Shown here one piece after another: positions 8,876 through 18,056 of a stretch of DNA of 42,726 nucleotides (positions are counted from its first letter, which is position 1; the number at the start of each line of letters is the position of its first letter). Under the pieces are notes generated by a model that saw only the letters and a program-made list of their open reading frames with translations, was not told the origin of the DNA and did not search any database. Origin of the DNA: HGM04593 sp045613945 (GTDB taxonomy: Bacteria > Bacteroidota > Bacteroidia > Bacteroidales > Bacteroidaceae). The stretch is from contig JAZLBZ010000012.1 in assembly GCA_045613945.1 (NCBI GenBank), positions 1-42,726 of the forward strand. The letters run 5' to 3'. The translations under genes and the position numbers were made by a program.

Positions 8876-10273
8876 ATGAAAAACATTAGATATATTATTG
8901 TCGCACTTTCTGTTCTTTTGTGCTCACAGGCAGGTATGGCGCAGACTGCACTTTCATCTTATTTCCTTGATGGAATGCTGTATAACAGCAAAATTAATCC
9001 TGCCATGAAGGCTGAACGCGGCTACTTCTCGCTGTTGATTGGTAACACCTCTGTGGGCGTAAAGGGAAATATGGGACTCTCAAACTTCCTCTATCCACGT
9101 GAAGGTGACAAACTTGCAACGTTCATGAGCGGTTCTGTAAGTGCCGATGAGTTTCTGGGCAACCTGCCCGATTATGCCAGAATGGGCGTTAATCTTGACG
9201 AGACTCTGCTGGCTGCCGGGTTCCGCCTGTTCGGAGGCTATGCCTCTTTGGGGCTTTCATTGCATTCATCGACAATGCTTTCCATTCCAAAGGATTTCTT
9301 TGCTTTTGCCAAGAAGGGATTGCAGAAGACCGGATACAGTCTCTCGGGGCTTAACTTGAATACAACAAACTATGCTGCCGCAACAATTGGATATTCATAT
9401 GAGATTTTCAAGGGATTCCGTTTGGGCGTCAATGCCAAGTACCTCTTGGGACTTGCACACGCGGATGTTTCTGTGGACAAATTGAATGTGGAACTCAACG
9501 AACAGCATTGGATGGTTGAGACTCACGCAAGAATGCAGGCGGCGCTCTTCTGCGATACAAAGGTTAGCATGGACGAGAATGATGTTGTCACAGGTGTGGA
9601 CCTTGCGCTTGAATTCGGCGATTTGATGAACCTTCGCGCATCCAACGGCTTTGCTGCCGATTTGGGTTTTGTGTATGACATGAATGACATTGTTCCGGGC
9701 CTGACGATTTCGGGTTCGGTGGTAGACCTCGGCTTCATCAACTGGAGGTATATGATGAGCGCGCAGAGTGCTGACGGAAAAGTTGAGTTCGATGGTTTTG
9801 ATGAGATTGACTACAATGACGTAGAAGGTTCAGTGAAGGCAGAACTGGAGCAATTGGCCGATGACGCTGCAAAACTTGCCGATTTTACTTATGAGGGCGT
9901 AAAATCTATGAGCACAAACCTGAATACTACAATGTATCTTGGTGCAGAGTATAATATGCCATTCTACAAGCCTCTTTCAGTTGGTGCGCTGTATACTCAG
10001 CGTTTCTCATCTTTTGAGAGCAACAAATGGTACGAGGCTCGTGGCTACATTAATCTCTCTCCTTTGAAATGGTTTGAACTTTCTGTCAACTGTGGCTATG
10101 GAACATATGGAACAAATTTTGGCTGGGTACTCAATATACATCCTTCAAAAGTGAATTTCTTCATTGGCTGTGACTATATGATTACCAGGGTTACACCGCA
10201 GTACATCCCAATTGACAATATGAATGCGCATGTGACATTCGGCTTGAATCTTGCTTTAGGCAGACGCAAGTGA
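8876..10273 (+). CDS. DUF5723-type outer-membrane beta-barrel protein
   Basis: The 465-residue protein has a cleavable signal peptide (about 1-22, ending AGMAQ). It continues with the pattern ALSSYFLDGMLYNSKINPAM, which I associate with DUF5723 proteins of Bacteroidales. The remainder has many amphipathic strands rich in Gly and aromatic residues (for example LRLGVNAKYLLGLAH-like and GYGTYGTNFGW segments) and ends NLALGRRK, consistent with a beta-barrel in the outer membrane. The function of the family is not established as far as I know. It lies 16 nt after the large lipoprotein gene and a perfect bidirectional hairpin closes the unit. Confidence 0.78.
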   Translation: MKNIRYIIVALSVLLCSQAGMAQTALSSYFLDGMLYNSKINPAMKAERGYFSLLIGNTSVGVKGNMGLSNFLYPREGDKLATFMSGSVSADEFLGNLPDYARMGVNLDETLLAAGFRLFGGYASLGLSLHSSTMLSIPKDFFAFAKKGLQKTGYSLSGLNLNTTNYAAATIGYSYEIFKGFRLGVNAKYLLGLAHADVSVDKLNVELNEQHWMVETHARMQAALFCDTKVSMDENDVVTGVDLALEFGDLMNLRASNGFAADLGFVYDMNDIVPGLTISGSVVDLGFINWRYMMSAQSADGKVEFDGFDEIDYNDVEGSVKAELEQLADDAAKLADFTYEGVKSMSTNLNTTMYLGAEYNMPFYKPLSVGALYTQRFSSFESNKWYEARGYINLSPLKWFELSVNCGYGTYGTNFGWVLNIHPSKVNFFIGCDYMITRVTPQYIPIDNMNAHVTFGLNLALGRRK

Positions 10274-10284
10274 AGTATATTGTA

Positions 10285-10337
10285 AAACAAATGGCTCCAT
10301 TCACGTCATAATATGAAGTGAATGGAGCCATTTGTTT
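10285..10337. terminator. Bidirectional terminator between convergent genes
   Basis: A 20-bp perfect stem (10285-10304 with 10318-10337) starts with AAA and ends with TTT on either strand. It serves the DUF5723 gene from the left and mlaF from the right. Confidence 0.88.
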
Positions 10338-10350
10338 ATGCTCTTTTTCT

Positions 10351-11115
10351 TTATTTGCTGTTGAGTGCCTGCTCCTTTACCTGTCGCAGTATTTCGCTCG
10401 AGAAGAGGAACTCGTTGAGTTTTGGGTTCTGGGTATTCAGTATCTGGGTCTTGTCTCCCTCCCATGCAAGTTTGCCGCCGGAGAGGAACAAGATGTGGTC
10501 ACCAATGTTCATCACCGAGTTCATATCGTGTGTGTTCACTATGGTGGTTATTCCATACTCCTTTGTGATGTCGTGAATGAGTTCATCTATTACAAGCGAT
10601 GTCTGTGGGTCGAGGCCCGAGTTCGGTTCGTCGCAGAATAGGTATTTGGGCTCAAGGGCTATTGCGCGCGCGATGGCTGCGCGCTTCTGCATGCCTCCTG
10701 ATATCTCTTCGGGTGTCTTGTCCTGGGCCTCAATGAGGTTTACCCTGTCAAGGCAGGCTCTTGCGCGAGCAAGGCGCTCCTTATAGGTCATTGTGGAGAA
10801 CATGTCAAGCGGGAACATTACGTTCTCAAGTACACTCATGGAGTCGAACAATGCAGCGCTCTGGAACAGCATGCCAATCTCGCGCCTTATTGAAATCTTC
10901 TCCTTCTCCTTGAGCCTGTTGATGCATCGCCCGTCATATACTATATTGCCCTTGTCTGGGGTCAGCAGGCCTACTATGCATTTGAGAAAGACTGTCTTTC
11001 CCGCACCGCTCTGGCCAATGATGAGGTTGGTGACGCCGTTGTTGAAGGTGGCGTTTATGTTGTCGAGTACAGTCCTGCCCTCGAACTGTTTATGTATTGA
11101 ACTGACTTCTATCAT
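10351..11115 (-). CDS. mlaF: Phospholipid-transport ABC ATPase (MlaF-like)
   Basis: This 254-residue ABC ATPase powers the Mla-type system that moves phospholipids between inner and outer membranes. The Walker A motif GQSGAGKT contains Lys40, the signature is SGGMQKR, and Walker B is LFCDEP followed by NSGLDP. I placed the start at 11115 because its ATG overlaps the stop codon of the upstream permease (ATGA), a typical coupled arrangement; a longer frame from 11169 would run far into the permease gene. No MlaD-type substrate-binding gene follows, since a terminator and a convergent gene come next. Confidence 0.88.
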   Translation of the reverse strand: MIEVSSIHKQFEGRTVLDNINATFNNGVTNLIIGQSGAGKTVFLKCIVGLLTPDKGNIVYDGRCINRLKEKEKISIRREIGMLFQSAALFDSMSVLENVMFPLDMFSTMTYKERLARARACLDRVNLIEAQDKTPEEISGGMQKRAAIARAIALEPKYLFCDEPNSGLDPQTSLVIDELIHDITKEYGITTIVNTHDMNSVMNIGDHILFLSGGKLAWEGDKTQILNTQNPKLNEFLFSSEILRQVKEQALNSK

Positions 11116-11861
11116 TGCATCATAATATTTGTTAGAACTATGTCCGCGAAGAGTATCAGCGCGCTGCAACTGACAACAGCGTTGGTACTTGCCTTGCCCA
11201 CCTCTATTGAGCCGCCCTTGACGTTATAGCCGTAGAATGATGCCACAGATGTGATGATGAAGGCAAAGAAGAAACTCTTTATTATACTGTACCAGATGAA
11301 CCATGCCGTAAACTCGTGCTGAAGACCTAAGGTGAGTTCTTCGGCAGTCATAATGCCGGTGAGGACACCAATGAGGAATGCTCCTCCAATGCCTGCCGCT
11401 ATGCTGAAAATGACAAGTATTGGAACTGTCAACACCAATCCCGATATTTTGGGAAGTATGAGAAAGTTTGCCGAGTTTACTCCCATCATCTCAAGCGCGT
11501 CAATCTGTTGTGTGACTCTCATTGCACCAATCTCTGATGTGATGTTCGAACCCACCTTTCCCGCAAGTATGAGGCACATAATTGTAGATGAGAACTCAAG
11601 CAAGAGTACCTCGCGTGTGGCATATCCGGTTACAAACTTGGGCATCCAGGGACTCTCTACGTTTGTCTTCATCTGTATGCAGAGCGCTGCGCCAATGAAT
11701 AGCGATATTATAAGCACGATGGGTATTGAATTGACACCCAACTGGTATATCTCGTGCATGGTGCGGCGAAGGAACATGCTCCATCGCTCGGGCTTGGTAA
11801 GTACCCGCTTCATCATCAGCAGGTAACATCCGAATGTCTTTATGGATTCTACAAGAAACAT
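11112..11861 (-). CDS. mlaE: Phospholipid-transport permease (MlaE-like)
   Basis: The 249-residue inner-membrane protein has the hydrophobic profile and motifs of MlaE: NSIPIVLIISLFIGAAL near the N-terminus, then the conserved region around LAGKVGSNITSEIGAMRVTQQIDALEMMG, and C-terminal helices ending DIVLTNIMMQ. It forms the channel for which MlaF is the ATPase. The open frame extends to 11969, but a -7 box at 11895-11902 lies between that point and 11861. The start MFLVESIKTFGCYLLMMKRV at 11861 fits the family better. Its stop overlaps the mlaF start by four bases. Confidence 0.88.
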   Translation of the reverse strand: MFLVESIKTFGCYLLMMKRVLTKPERWSMFLRRTMHEIYQLGVNSIPIVLIISLFIGAALCIQMKTNVESPWMPKFVTGYATREVLLLEFSSTIMCLILAGKVGSNITSEIGAMRVTQQIDALEMMGVNSANFLILPKISGLVLTVPILVIFSIAAGIGGAFLIGVLTGIMTAEELTLGLQHEFTAWFIWYSIIKSFFFAFIITSVASFYGYNVKGGSIEVGKASTNAVVSCSALILFADIVLTNIMMQ

Positions 11862-11894
11862 TGTCTTAATTCCGTTTTTCGAACAAATTGTGTA

Positions 11895-11902
11895 CAAAGG
11901 TA
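11895..11902 (-). promoter_or_regulatory. -7 box for mlaE-mlaF
   Basis: On the minus strand this reads TACCTTTG, matching TAnnTTTG, 33 nt before the start at 11861. It faces away from the lptB promoter. Confidence 0.65.
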
Positions 11903-11983
11903 CTACTTTTTGTCTTTTAAATGTGTTAATGGATGCGACAATATTTCGCTCCCTTTCCATTTGTGCCATAAAATGACACTTTT

Positions 11984-12015
11984 TTTGTAGGAACGGTAAA
12001 AATGCATTATCTTCG
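11984..12015 (+). promoter_or_regulatory. Promoter of lptB (-33 and -7 boxes)
   Basis: TTTG (11984-11987) and TATCTTCG (12008-12015) are separated by 20 nt. The -7 box differs by one base from TAnnTTTG. The lptB start lies 27 nt downstream. Confidence 0.65.
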
Positions 12016-12042
12016 CCGGAAAGAAGATATTATACACTGTGT

Positions 12043-12819
12043 ATGGAAAAGGAGATTATTGGCAATCCCGATGAGGCTGCGGTCTTGCGAACAGAGAATC
12101 TTGTAAAAAGATATGGCAAGCGCACCGTTGTGAATAATGTGTCGTTCAATGTGAAGCAGGGCGAGATTGTTGGTCTGCTTGGTCCGAACGGTGCAGGTAA
12201 GACAACCTCGTTCTACATGACTACCGGCCTGGTTATCCCCAATGGCGGGCGCATTTTCCTTGACGGAAAGGAGATTACCAAATATCCCGTCTACAAGCGT
12301 GCACGTGCAGGCATAGGCTATCTGGCACAGGAGGCAAGCGTGTTCCGTAAAATGACAGTAGAGGATAATATCGCCTCGGTGCTTGAACTTACCGGGAAAC
12401 CACTGGAGTATCAGAAAGAAAAACTGGAAAGCCTTATCTCGGAGTTCCGTTTGCAGAAGGTGCGCAAGAATCTTGGCGACCGTCTCTCGGGTGGCGAGCG
12501 CAGGCGTACGGAGATTGCACGCTGCCTGGCTATCGACCCTAAATTCATTATGCTTGATGAGCCGTTTGCCGGGGTAGACCCCATTGCGGTAGAGGATATC
12601 CAGTACATTGTGTGGAAATTGAAAGACAAGAATATCGGTATTCTCATCACAGACCACAATGTACAGGAGACCTTGAGTATTACCGACCGTGCGTATCTGC
12701 TTTTTGAGGGACGTGTTCTTTTCGAGGGAACCCCCGAGGTGCTGGCCGAGAATCCAATTGTGCGCGAGAAATATCTTGGACGTGATTTTGTGCTCCGCAA
12801 ACGTGAATTTCAAATTTGA
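12043..12819 (+). CDS. lptB: LPS-export ABC ATPase LptB
   Basis: The 258-residue ATPase drives extraction of lipopolysaccharide from the inner membrane in the LptB2FG complex. Walker A is GPNGAGKTT (Lys53), the signature is LSGGE (148-152) with the LptB-typical RRR after it, and Walker B is IMLDEPFAGVDP (Asp172-Glu173). The later segment ILITDHNVQETLSITDRAYL contains the switch histidine and is characteristic of LptB. The first 12-15 residues are a short extra tail. It stands alone with its own promoter and terminator; lptF and lptG are not in the window. An OstA/LptA-like gene occurs at 27575. Confidence 0.95.
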   Translation: MEKEIIGNPDEAAVLRTENLVKRYGKRTVVNNVSFNVKQGEIVGLLGPNGAGKTTSFYMTTGLVIPNGGRIFLDGKEITKYPVYKRARAGIGYLAQEASVFRKMTVEDNIASVLELTGKPLEYQKEKLESLISEFRLQKVRKNLGDRLSGGERRRTEIARCLAIDPKFIMLDEPFAGVDPIAVEDIQYIVWKLKDKNIGILITDHNVQETLSITDRAYLLFEGRVLFEGTPEVLAENPIVREKYLGRDFVLRKREFQI

Positions 12820-12823
12820 TATA

Positions 12824-12856
12824 TAATTGGCGATGACAGCGGGTTGTCGCCAATTA
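12824..12856 (+). terminator. Terminator-like hairpin after lptB
   Basis: TAATTGGCGA (12824-12833) pairs with TCGCCAATTA (12847-12856), followed by TTATT. Confidence 0.7.
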
Positions 12857-12885
12857 TTATTGATTCATCCTTATAATCACTTGTT

Positions 12886-15800
12886 ATGAAAATCTTTAGA
12901 CTCTTGATGATGGTGTCGTTTCTTGCTCTTGGCATCTCTTGTCCGGCGCAGGACAGTAGCGTCATTGACGAAGGCTTGCTGCAAGTTCTTGAGAATGCCG
13001 GCATGGAAAAGACCAGCGTGAATATAGTTCTCTCTTCCCAGGTTGAGCCGGGGCGTATGAAGGCGCTTGCCGCCACAGCAAGGGACTGGAGGAGCACAAA
13101 AAAAATGGTGGTGCGTGAACTCAAGGTGCATTCGGTAAAAGAGCAGAAGGCTGTACTTGAATATCTGCAAGAGGCAATGGCCGATGGCCGCGTTTCTAAC
13201 ATCGCCTGTCACTGGATTGCCAATGCCATTACCTGTGAGGCAACAAAGGATGTTGTTGAGTCACTTGCTTTGCATCCAAGTGTGCTTGCTATCAGTCATA
13301 ACAGAGAGGTGCAGGTTGTCAAATGTTCTGCTGCGGTCGAGGCTGCCTCTGTCAGTTCGGCCTTGCCGCTCATGCAAAAGGCAGCACACAGTGCAACCCC
13401 TCATGTGCTGCAGGTGAATGCCGATGATGTCTGGGAACAGGGCTACACAGGAAAGAATGTGGTTGTGGCAATATTGGACTCGGGTACAAATCCCAATCAC
13501 TACGACCTGAGGGATCATCTTTGGAGCGGATATGCCGACACAGATGGTGACGGTGAGGCGGACGACCCCATCAACGGCTGGAATTTTGTGAGTAACAATG
13601 CTGATATAACAGATGATTATGGGCATGGAACGCATTGTGCGGGAATTGTGTGCGGTGATGGAACCGTTGGAAATGTAACCGGAGTTGCCCCCGATGCTAC
13701 TCTCATGACTGTTAAAGTGGTGAACAGGGCCGGAGGTGGAACACCGGCCCAGATGATGTCGGGTGTTGAATTCGCCATTGAGAACGGCGCCGATGTGCTG
13801 AGCATGTCTTTGGGCTTCAAGAAATCGCAGATAAGTGAAGCCAATATTGTGCTGTTGCGCAGGACATTTGAGAATGCGCTGCTGCTTGGTGTGCCGGTGT
13901 GTGCCGCAGCCGGAAATGATGGAGATAGTTTTGGTGCCCCCGATAATGTTGATTATCCGGCAGCCTGCCCTCCGCCATACTTGCACCCCGACCAGCAGAT
14001 GAACCCCGGTGGGCTTACAAGTGTCATTTGTGTAGGCTCGGTAAATGCGAACGATGAATATGTCAGTTCGTCATCGCGCGGCCCTGCCACTTGGCAAGGA
14101 ACGGCATTCGCCGACTATCTCTACGATGTTGAACATATAGGTCTCATTCGTCCGGATATATCTGCTCCGGGAGATCTTATCTACTCGCTGAAACACGACG
14201 AGAACGACAAGTACAAATACATGTCGGGAACTTCCCAGGCAACACCTTGCGTTGCGGGCGTAATAGCGCTTATGCTCGAGAAGAACCCCTCTTTGACTCC
14301 GGCGCAGATATGTGAGACTATTGAAACCACTGCAAAGAAACTGACGGCAGAGAAGAGTAACCTCACAGGCTCGGGACGTATTGATGCACTCGCTGCTGTC
14401 AATAGCATCGAGGCTGATGGTGAGCGCCCGTATATCAGGCTTGCTGCTTTTTCTCCGGCATCAATGACCGCCGGAGAAGGCAAAGTGCTGAACTTTACTA
14501 TTGAGAATAGCGGCAAGGGCGCGAGTGCCGGCAATGTTGTCTCTTCGCTTTCATCCAAAGACCCCTATGTGGCAATTGTTGATGGTGTGGCCAATTGGGG
14601 AGAATTGTCGCCGGGCGAGCTGGCAGACGGTGCGTTTGTGATAAATGTCAGTGAGGGTGCGTCTAATGGGCATATTGCATATATGCAGATAAAGACCTCG
14701 GACGGTGTGCGTGAATGGTGTGACGATATTGCCGTTGTCATTGACAGTTATGCTAGGATTGTATATCTTTCAAGTACCCCCGATGTTGTCAAGCCGGGCA
14801 AGAATGTGACGCTCAAGGTCAATCTTGTAAATAGTGGAACGGCGGCAACCGTTTCGGCAACGACGGTTACAATGACAACATCCTCGCCTTATGCCACAAT
14901 GGTTGATGGTGAGGCGGTGCTTGAGCCTATGGCTGCAGGCGAGGTGTGTGCGGCAGAGTTTGTTGTGGATATTGATGAGTCTATCCCCGATAACTCTCCG
15001 GTGAGTTTTGATATATATACCACTCCGGGTAACTATACCACAGTCGAGAGTCTTGTGTATGAATTTGAAACAGGGCTTGACGAGGCTGGGTATGTTACGG
15101 ACGGTTTTGACTCATGGACGACATTCGATGCAAGCAACGACGGCCGCAACCATCCCTGGTGGCACTCTTCGGTTGCCGGAACGCACAGGGCCGGTAATGT
15201 GGGTGAGGCTCATTCGGGAATGGGGCAGATGATGAGCGAGACCTATTGTCAGGCATCAATGATGGAGTACAGTGTTCCAATTGACAACTATCTTGTCTCT
15301 CCAAAAGTGAAGGTTGCTGCAGGCGGTAAATTCAGTTTCTGGGCACGTGTCCATTCAAGTACATGGTTCGGCGAGCATTTTGGTGTCGCAGTCTCCGAGA
15401 GCGGAAACAAGTCCGCAGCCGATTTCAGGATGCTGGAGGAGTGGAGCATAACAAAGGATAATGGCGATGGCTGGATTGAGTACACCGTTGACCTTGCTGC
15501 CTATGAAGGCAAGGAGGTCTATGTTGCAATACGTCATTTCTTTACCGATGAGCAGTGGGGGGCGTTAGACTATGGTTACGATGTCTACATACTGCATGTT
15601 GATGATGCAATGTTCCATAATGTCGTAGATGTGTCGCCCGGGTTTGTATATGAGAATTACAGCAGTTTCACGCTGATGGTGGAGGGAAATCCACTGCCGG
15701 CTCCTGCAGGTGTTGTTGCAATGCCTGTCGGCACATCGTCGGTAAGCCTCTCTTGGAACGCTGTTGTGAATGCTCAAGGCTACAATGTCTACCGCAACGG

Positions 15801-16410
15801 TGTCTGCATCGCTCAAGTCAAAGCGCTCTCCTATGCCGATACAGGCCTCTCGGCCGACACCGAGTACCGTTACTGTGTAGCGGCAGTGTATAACGGCAAG
15901 GAGTATGAGCGCTCTGTGGAGGCTGTTGTTGTGACAGGCAAGGCCGATTATAGCGTGAAGATAAAGAGCGTTGCTCCGGGTGCACTTGAGGTGGGCGAGA
16001 ATACTCTTGATATCACAATGGTCAACAACGGACGATATGAACAGAAGTCAAGGAGCACTCTCTTGCTGACAACATCCAGTCCTTATGTGACTGTGAAAAC
16101 GGGTGGTGTGGGAATGAGTTACTTGCCTGTAACTGCCGAGTCTACAAAGAGTTTTGTTGTTGTCGTCGATGAGGCTGCTCCCGAGGGGCATATTGCCGAG
16201 TTCAATCTTAATATTACCGAACTTTACGAGGATAAGAATGTCTGGAATTGTCCTTTTGTGCTGACGGTGGGCGCTTCAGATACTTCTATTGACAGTGTGG
16301 TTGCCGGCGGTTTACAGGATGAGGCTGTCTATGACCTCAGTGGCAGGCTGGTGAGGAACCCGAAAGCGGGTATATATATCGTGAATGGCAAGAAGAGTGT
16401 CGTGAGATGA
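12886..16410 (+). CDS. Secreted subtilisin-like (S8) serine protease with C-terminal sorting-type tail
   Basis: The 1174-residue protein has a signal peptide (about 1-22) and a prodomain-like region to about residue 150. The S8 catalytic domain follows: Asp198 in AILDSGTNP, His247 in YGHGTHCAG, oxyanion Asn344 in AAAGND, and Ser450 in MSGTSQATP. All catalytic residues are present, so it should be active. Several beta-sandwich modules follow, including a MAM/jelly-roll-like region around 740-910 and a fibronectin type III domain at about 930-1020. It ends with the pattern YDLSGRLV...GIYIVNGKK, which resembles the short C-terminal domain of type IX secretion cargo. Whether this genome has that secretion system cannot be seen here. 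The Cys after GIS is not a good lipobox. Confidence 0.9.
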   Translation: MKIFRLLMMVSFLALGISCPAQDSSVIDEGLLQVLENAGMEKTSVNIVLSSQVEPGRMKALAATARDWRSTKKMVVRELKVHSVKEQKAVLEYLQEAMADGRVSNIACHWIANAITCEATKDVVESLALHPSVLAISHNREVQVVKCSAAVEAASVSSALPLMQKAAHSATPHVLQVNADDVWEQGYTGKNVVVAILDSGTNPNHYDLRDHLWSGYADTDGDGEADDPINGWNFVSNNADITDDYGHGTHCAGIVCGDGTVGNVTGVAPDATLMTVKVVNRAGGGTPAQMMSGVEFAIENGADVLSMSLGFKKSQISEANIVLLRRTFENALLLGVPVCAAAGNDGDSFGAPDNVDYPAACPPPYLHPDQQMNPGGLTSVICVGSVNANDEYVSSSSRGPATWQGTAFADYLYDVEHIGLIRPDISAPGDLIYSLKHDENDKYKYMSGTSQATPCVAGVIALMLEKNPSLTPAQICETIETTAKKLTAEKSNLTGSGRIDALAAVNSIEADGERPYIRLAAFSPASMTAGEGKVLNFTIENSGKGASAGNVVSSLSSKDPYVAIVDGVANWGELSPGELADGAFVINVSEGASNGHIAYMQIKTSDGVREWCDDIAVVIDSYARIVYLSSTPDVVKPGKNVTLKVNLVNSGTAATVSATTVTMTTSSPYATMVDGEAVLEPMAAGEVCAAEFVVDIDESIPDNSPVSFDIYTTPGNYTTVESLVYEFETGLDEAGYVTDGFDSWTTFDASNDGRNHPWWHSSVAGTHRAGNVGEAHSGMGQMMSETYCQASMMEYSVPIDNYLVSPKVKVAAGGKFSFWARVHSSTWFGEHFGVAVSESGNKSAADFRMLEEWSITKDNGDGWIEYTVDLAAYEGKEVYVAIRHFFTDEQWGALDYGYDVYILHVDDAMFHNVVDVSPGFVYENYSSFTLMVEGNPLPAPAGVVAMPVGTSSVSLSWNAVVNAQGYNVYRNGVCIAQVKALSYADTGLSADTEYRYCVAAVYNGKEYERSVEAVVVTGKADYSVKIKSVAPGALEVGENTLDITMVNNGRYEQKSRSTLLLTTSSPYVTVKTGGVGMSYLPVTAESTKSFVVVVDEAAPEGHIAEFNLNITELYEDKNVWNCPFVLTVGASDTSIDSVVAGGLQDEAVYDLSGRLVRNPKAGIYIVNGKKSVVR

Positions 16411-16508
16411 TCTATCTGGCGTCGCTGTGCCTAAACTTGCAAAACGACAGCAAAGCGCGGTAATTCCTCCGTTTGTTTTGTGTATGTTGACAACAAAATC
16501 TGTTTTTA

Positions 16509-16540
16509 CTTGATTTTGTGCTTTGATTTTTGTATTTTTG
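16509..16540 (+). promoter_or_regulatory. Promoter of tig (-33 and -7 boxes)
   Basis: CTTG (16509-16512) and TATTTTTG (16533-16540) are separated by 20 nt. The start codon is 90 nt downstream. Confidence 0.65.
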
Positions 16541-16630
16541 TGCGCTTTAAATTAAAGTGTGCATTGTGTCTTGACGTGTGAGCGCAATGTGAGTCTTTTA
16601 GATTGGAGAAATTATTAAAATTTTTACATA

Positions 16631-17974
16631 ATGGAATTTACACTTAAAAATCAGGATGCTACAAGTGCAATCCTTTCAGTAAACATTCAGGAGGCCGATT
16701 ATGCGGCTTTGGTTGAGAAGCAGTTGAAAAACTTCCGTCAGAAGGCTAATATCCCAGGTTTCCGTCCCGGTATGGTGCCAATGGGCTTGATCAAGAAGCA
16801 GTACGGTACTGCAGTAAAGGCTGAGGAGATCAACAAACTGTTGCAGACAAAAATTTTCGAATATATCAGAGAGAACAAGATTGATATGCTTGGCGAGCCT
16901 CTCCCAATCGAGGAGCAGCAGGCAAACATCAACATGGTCGAGGATAAGGAGTTTACTTTTGAGTTTGAGATTGCTCTTGCTCCAAAGTTCGATGCTGTCC
17001 TTGACAAGAACGATGCTCTTGCATACTACAAGATCCAGCCTACAGATGAGATGGTTCAGGGCCAGGTTGATGCTTACGCACAGCGTTGCGGCGAGTACAA
17101 GCAGGTTGAGTCTTATGAGAACGGTGATATGCTCAAGGGTACACTCACCGAGGCTGTTGAGAACGGCGTAGTGGTACGTGAGGCTGTCATGATGCCTGCT
17201 TACATGAAAAACGACGAGCAGAAGGCTCTCTTTGCTGGCTCAAAGGTAAACGATGTGGTGACATTCAATCCTTTCACCGCATTCGATGGTAACGAGGCAG
17301 AACTTGCATCACTCCTCAAGGTTGAGAAGGGCGAGGTTGCTGCTCACAACGGTGAGTTTACATTTGCAATCAGCGAGATTACACGCTTTGTAGCAAGCGA
17401 GGTGAACCAGAACGTGTTCGACGCTGCATTCGGCAAGGATGCTGTAAAGAGCGAGGAGGAGTTCCGTGCTAAGATCGCTGAGCAGTTCGAGGCTCGTTTC
17501 GAGGTGGAGAGCGACTATAAGTTGCTGATGGATGTACGCGACTATCTCATGAACAAGGTTGGCAAACTTGAGTTCAACGAGGCTATCCTCCGCCGTATCA
17601 TGGATTCTAACAAGGCCGAGGGCGAGACTGTAAGCGAGGAGGATTTCCAGAAGAGCCTTACAGAACTCCGTTGGCACTTGGTTAAGGAGCAGCTTGCTAA
17701 GAAGTTCGAGGTTAAGATTGATGATAACGATGTTCTTGAGGTTGCTAAGGGGGCTACACGCGACCAGTTCGCACAGTATGGCATGGCGAATGTTCCCGAG
17801 GACTTGCTCGAGAACTATGCTAAGGAGATGCTCAAGCAGGAGAAGACACGCGAGGCTCTCATCAACCGTGCCGTTGACGTGAAACTTATCCAGGGTATCA
17901 AGGCGGCTATCACCTTGAACGAGGAGAAGGTTTCTGTTGAGGATTTCAACAAAAAGGTATCTGAGAACGCTTAA
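16631..17974 (+). CDS. tig: Trigger factor, ribosome-bound chaperone
   Basis: The 447-residue protein matches trigger factor in length and architecture. The ribosome-binding N-terminal domain contains the signature NIPGFRPGMVPMGLIKKQYG at about residues 40-59. A central region in the place of the PPIase domain is weakly conserved, as is common in Bacteroidota. The C-terminal part is a long helical, highly charged chaperone domain. It meets nascent chains at the ribosome exit tunnel. Position just before clpP-clpX is the classical arrangement, though a terminator separates them here. Confidence 0.95.
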   Translation: MEFTLKNQDATSAILSVNIQEADYAALVEKQLKNFRQKANIPGFRPGMVPMGLIKKQYGTAVKAEEINKLLQTKIFEYIRENKIDMLGEPLPIEEQQANINMVEDKEFTFEFEIALAPKFDAVLDKNDALAYYKIQPTDEMVQGQVDAYAQRCGEYKQVESYENGDMLKGTLTEAVENGVVVREAVMMPAYMKNDEQKALFAGSKVNDVVTFNPFTAFDGNEAELASLLKVEKGEVAAHNGEFTFAISEITRFVASEVNQNVFDAAFGKDAVKSEEEFRAKIAEQFEARFEVESDYKLLMDVRDYLMNKVGKLEFNEAILRRIMDSNKAEGETVSEEDFQKSLTELRWHLVKEQLAKKFEVKIDDNDVLEVAKGATRDQFAQYGMANVPEDLLENYAKEMLKQEKTREALINRAVDVKLIQGIKAAITLNEEKVSVEDFNKKVSENA

Positions 17975-17994
17975 TATATAGCAAAGGGTATTAT

Positions 17995-18031
17995 TCCGGC
18001 CTATTGGATTTGCCCGATAGGCCGGATTTTT
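17995..18031 (+). terminator. Terminator between tig and clpP
   Basis: TCCGGCCTAT (17995-18004) pairs with ATAGGCCGGA (18017-18026) and TTTTT follows. Confidence 0.85.
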
Positions 18032-18056
18032 AGTAACTAAAAACAAAAAGTATCGT

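Noticed and set aside
12007..12813. Leftward 268-codon frame opposite lptB
   Set aside because: Shadow of lptB; no promoter or domain supports it.
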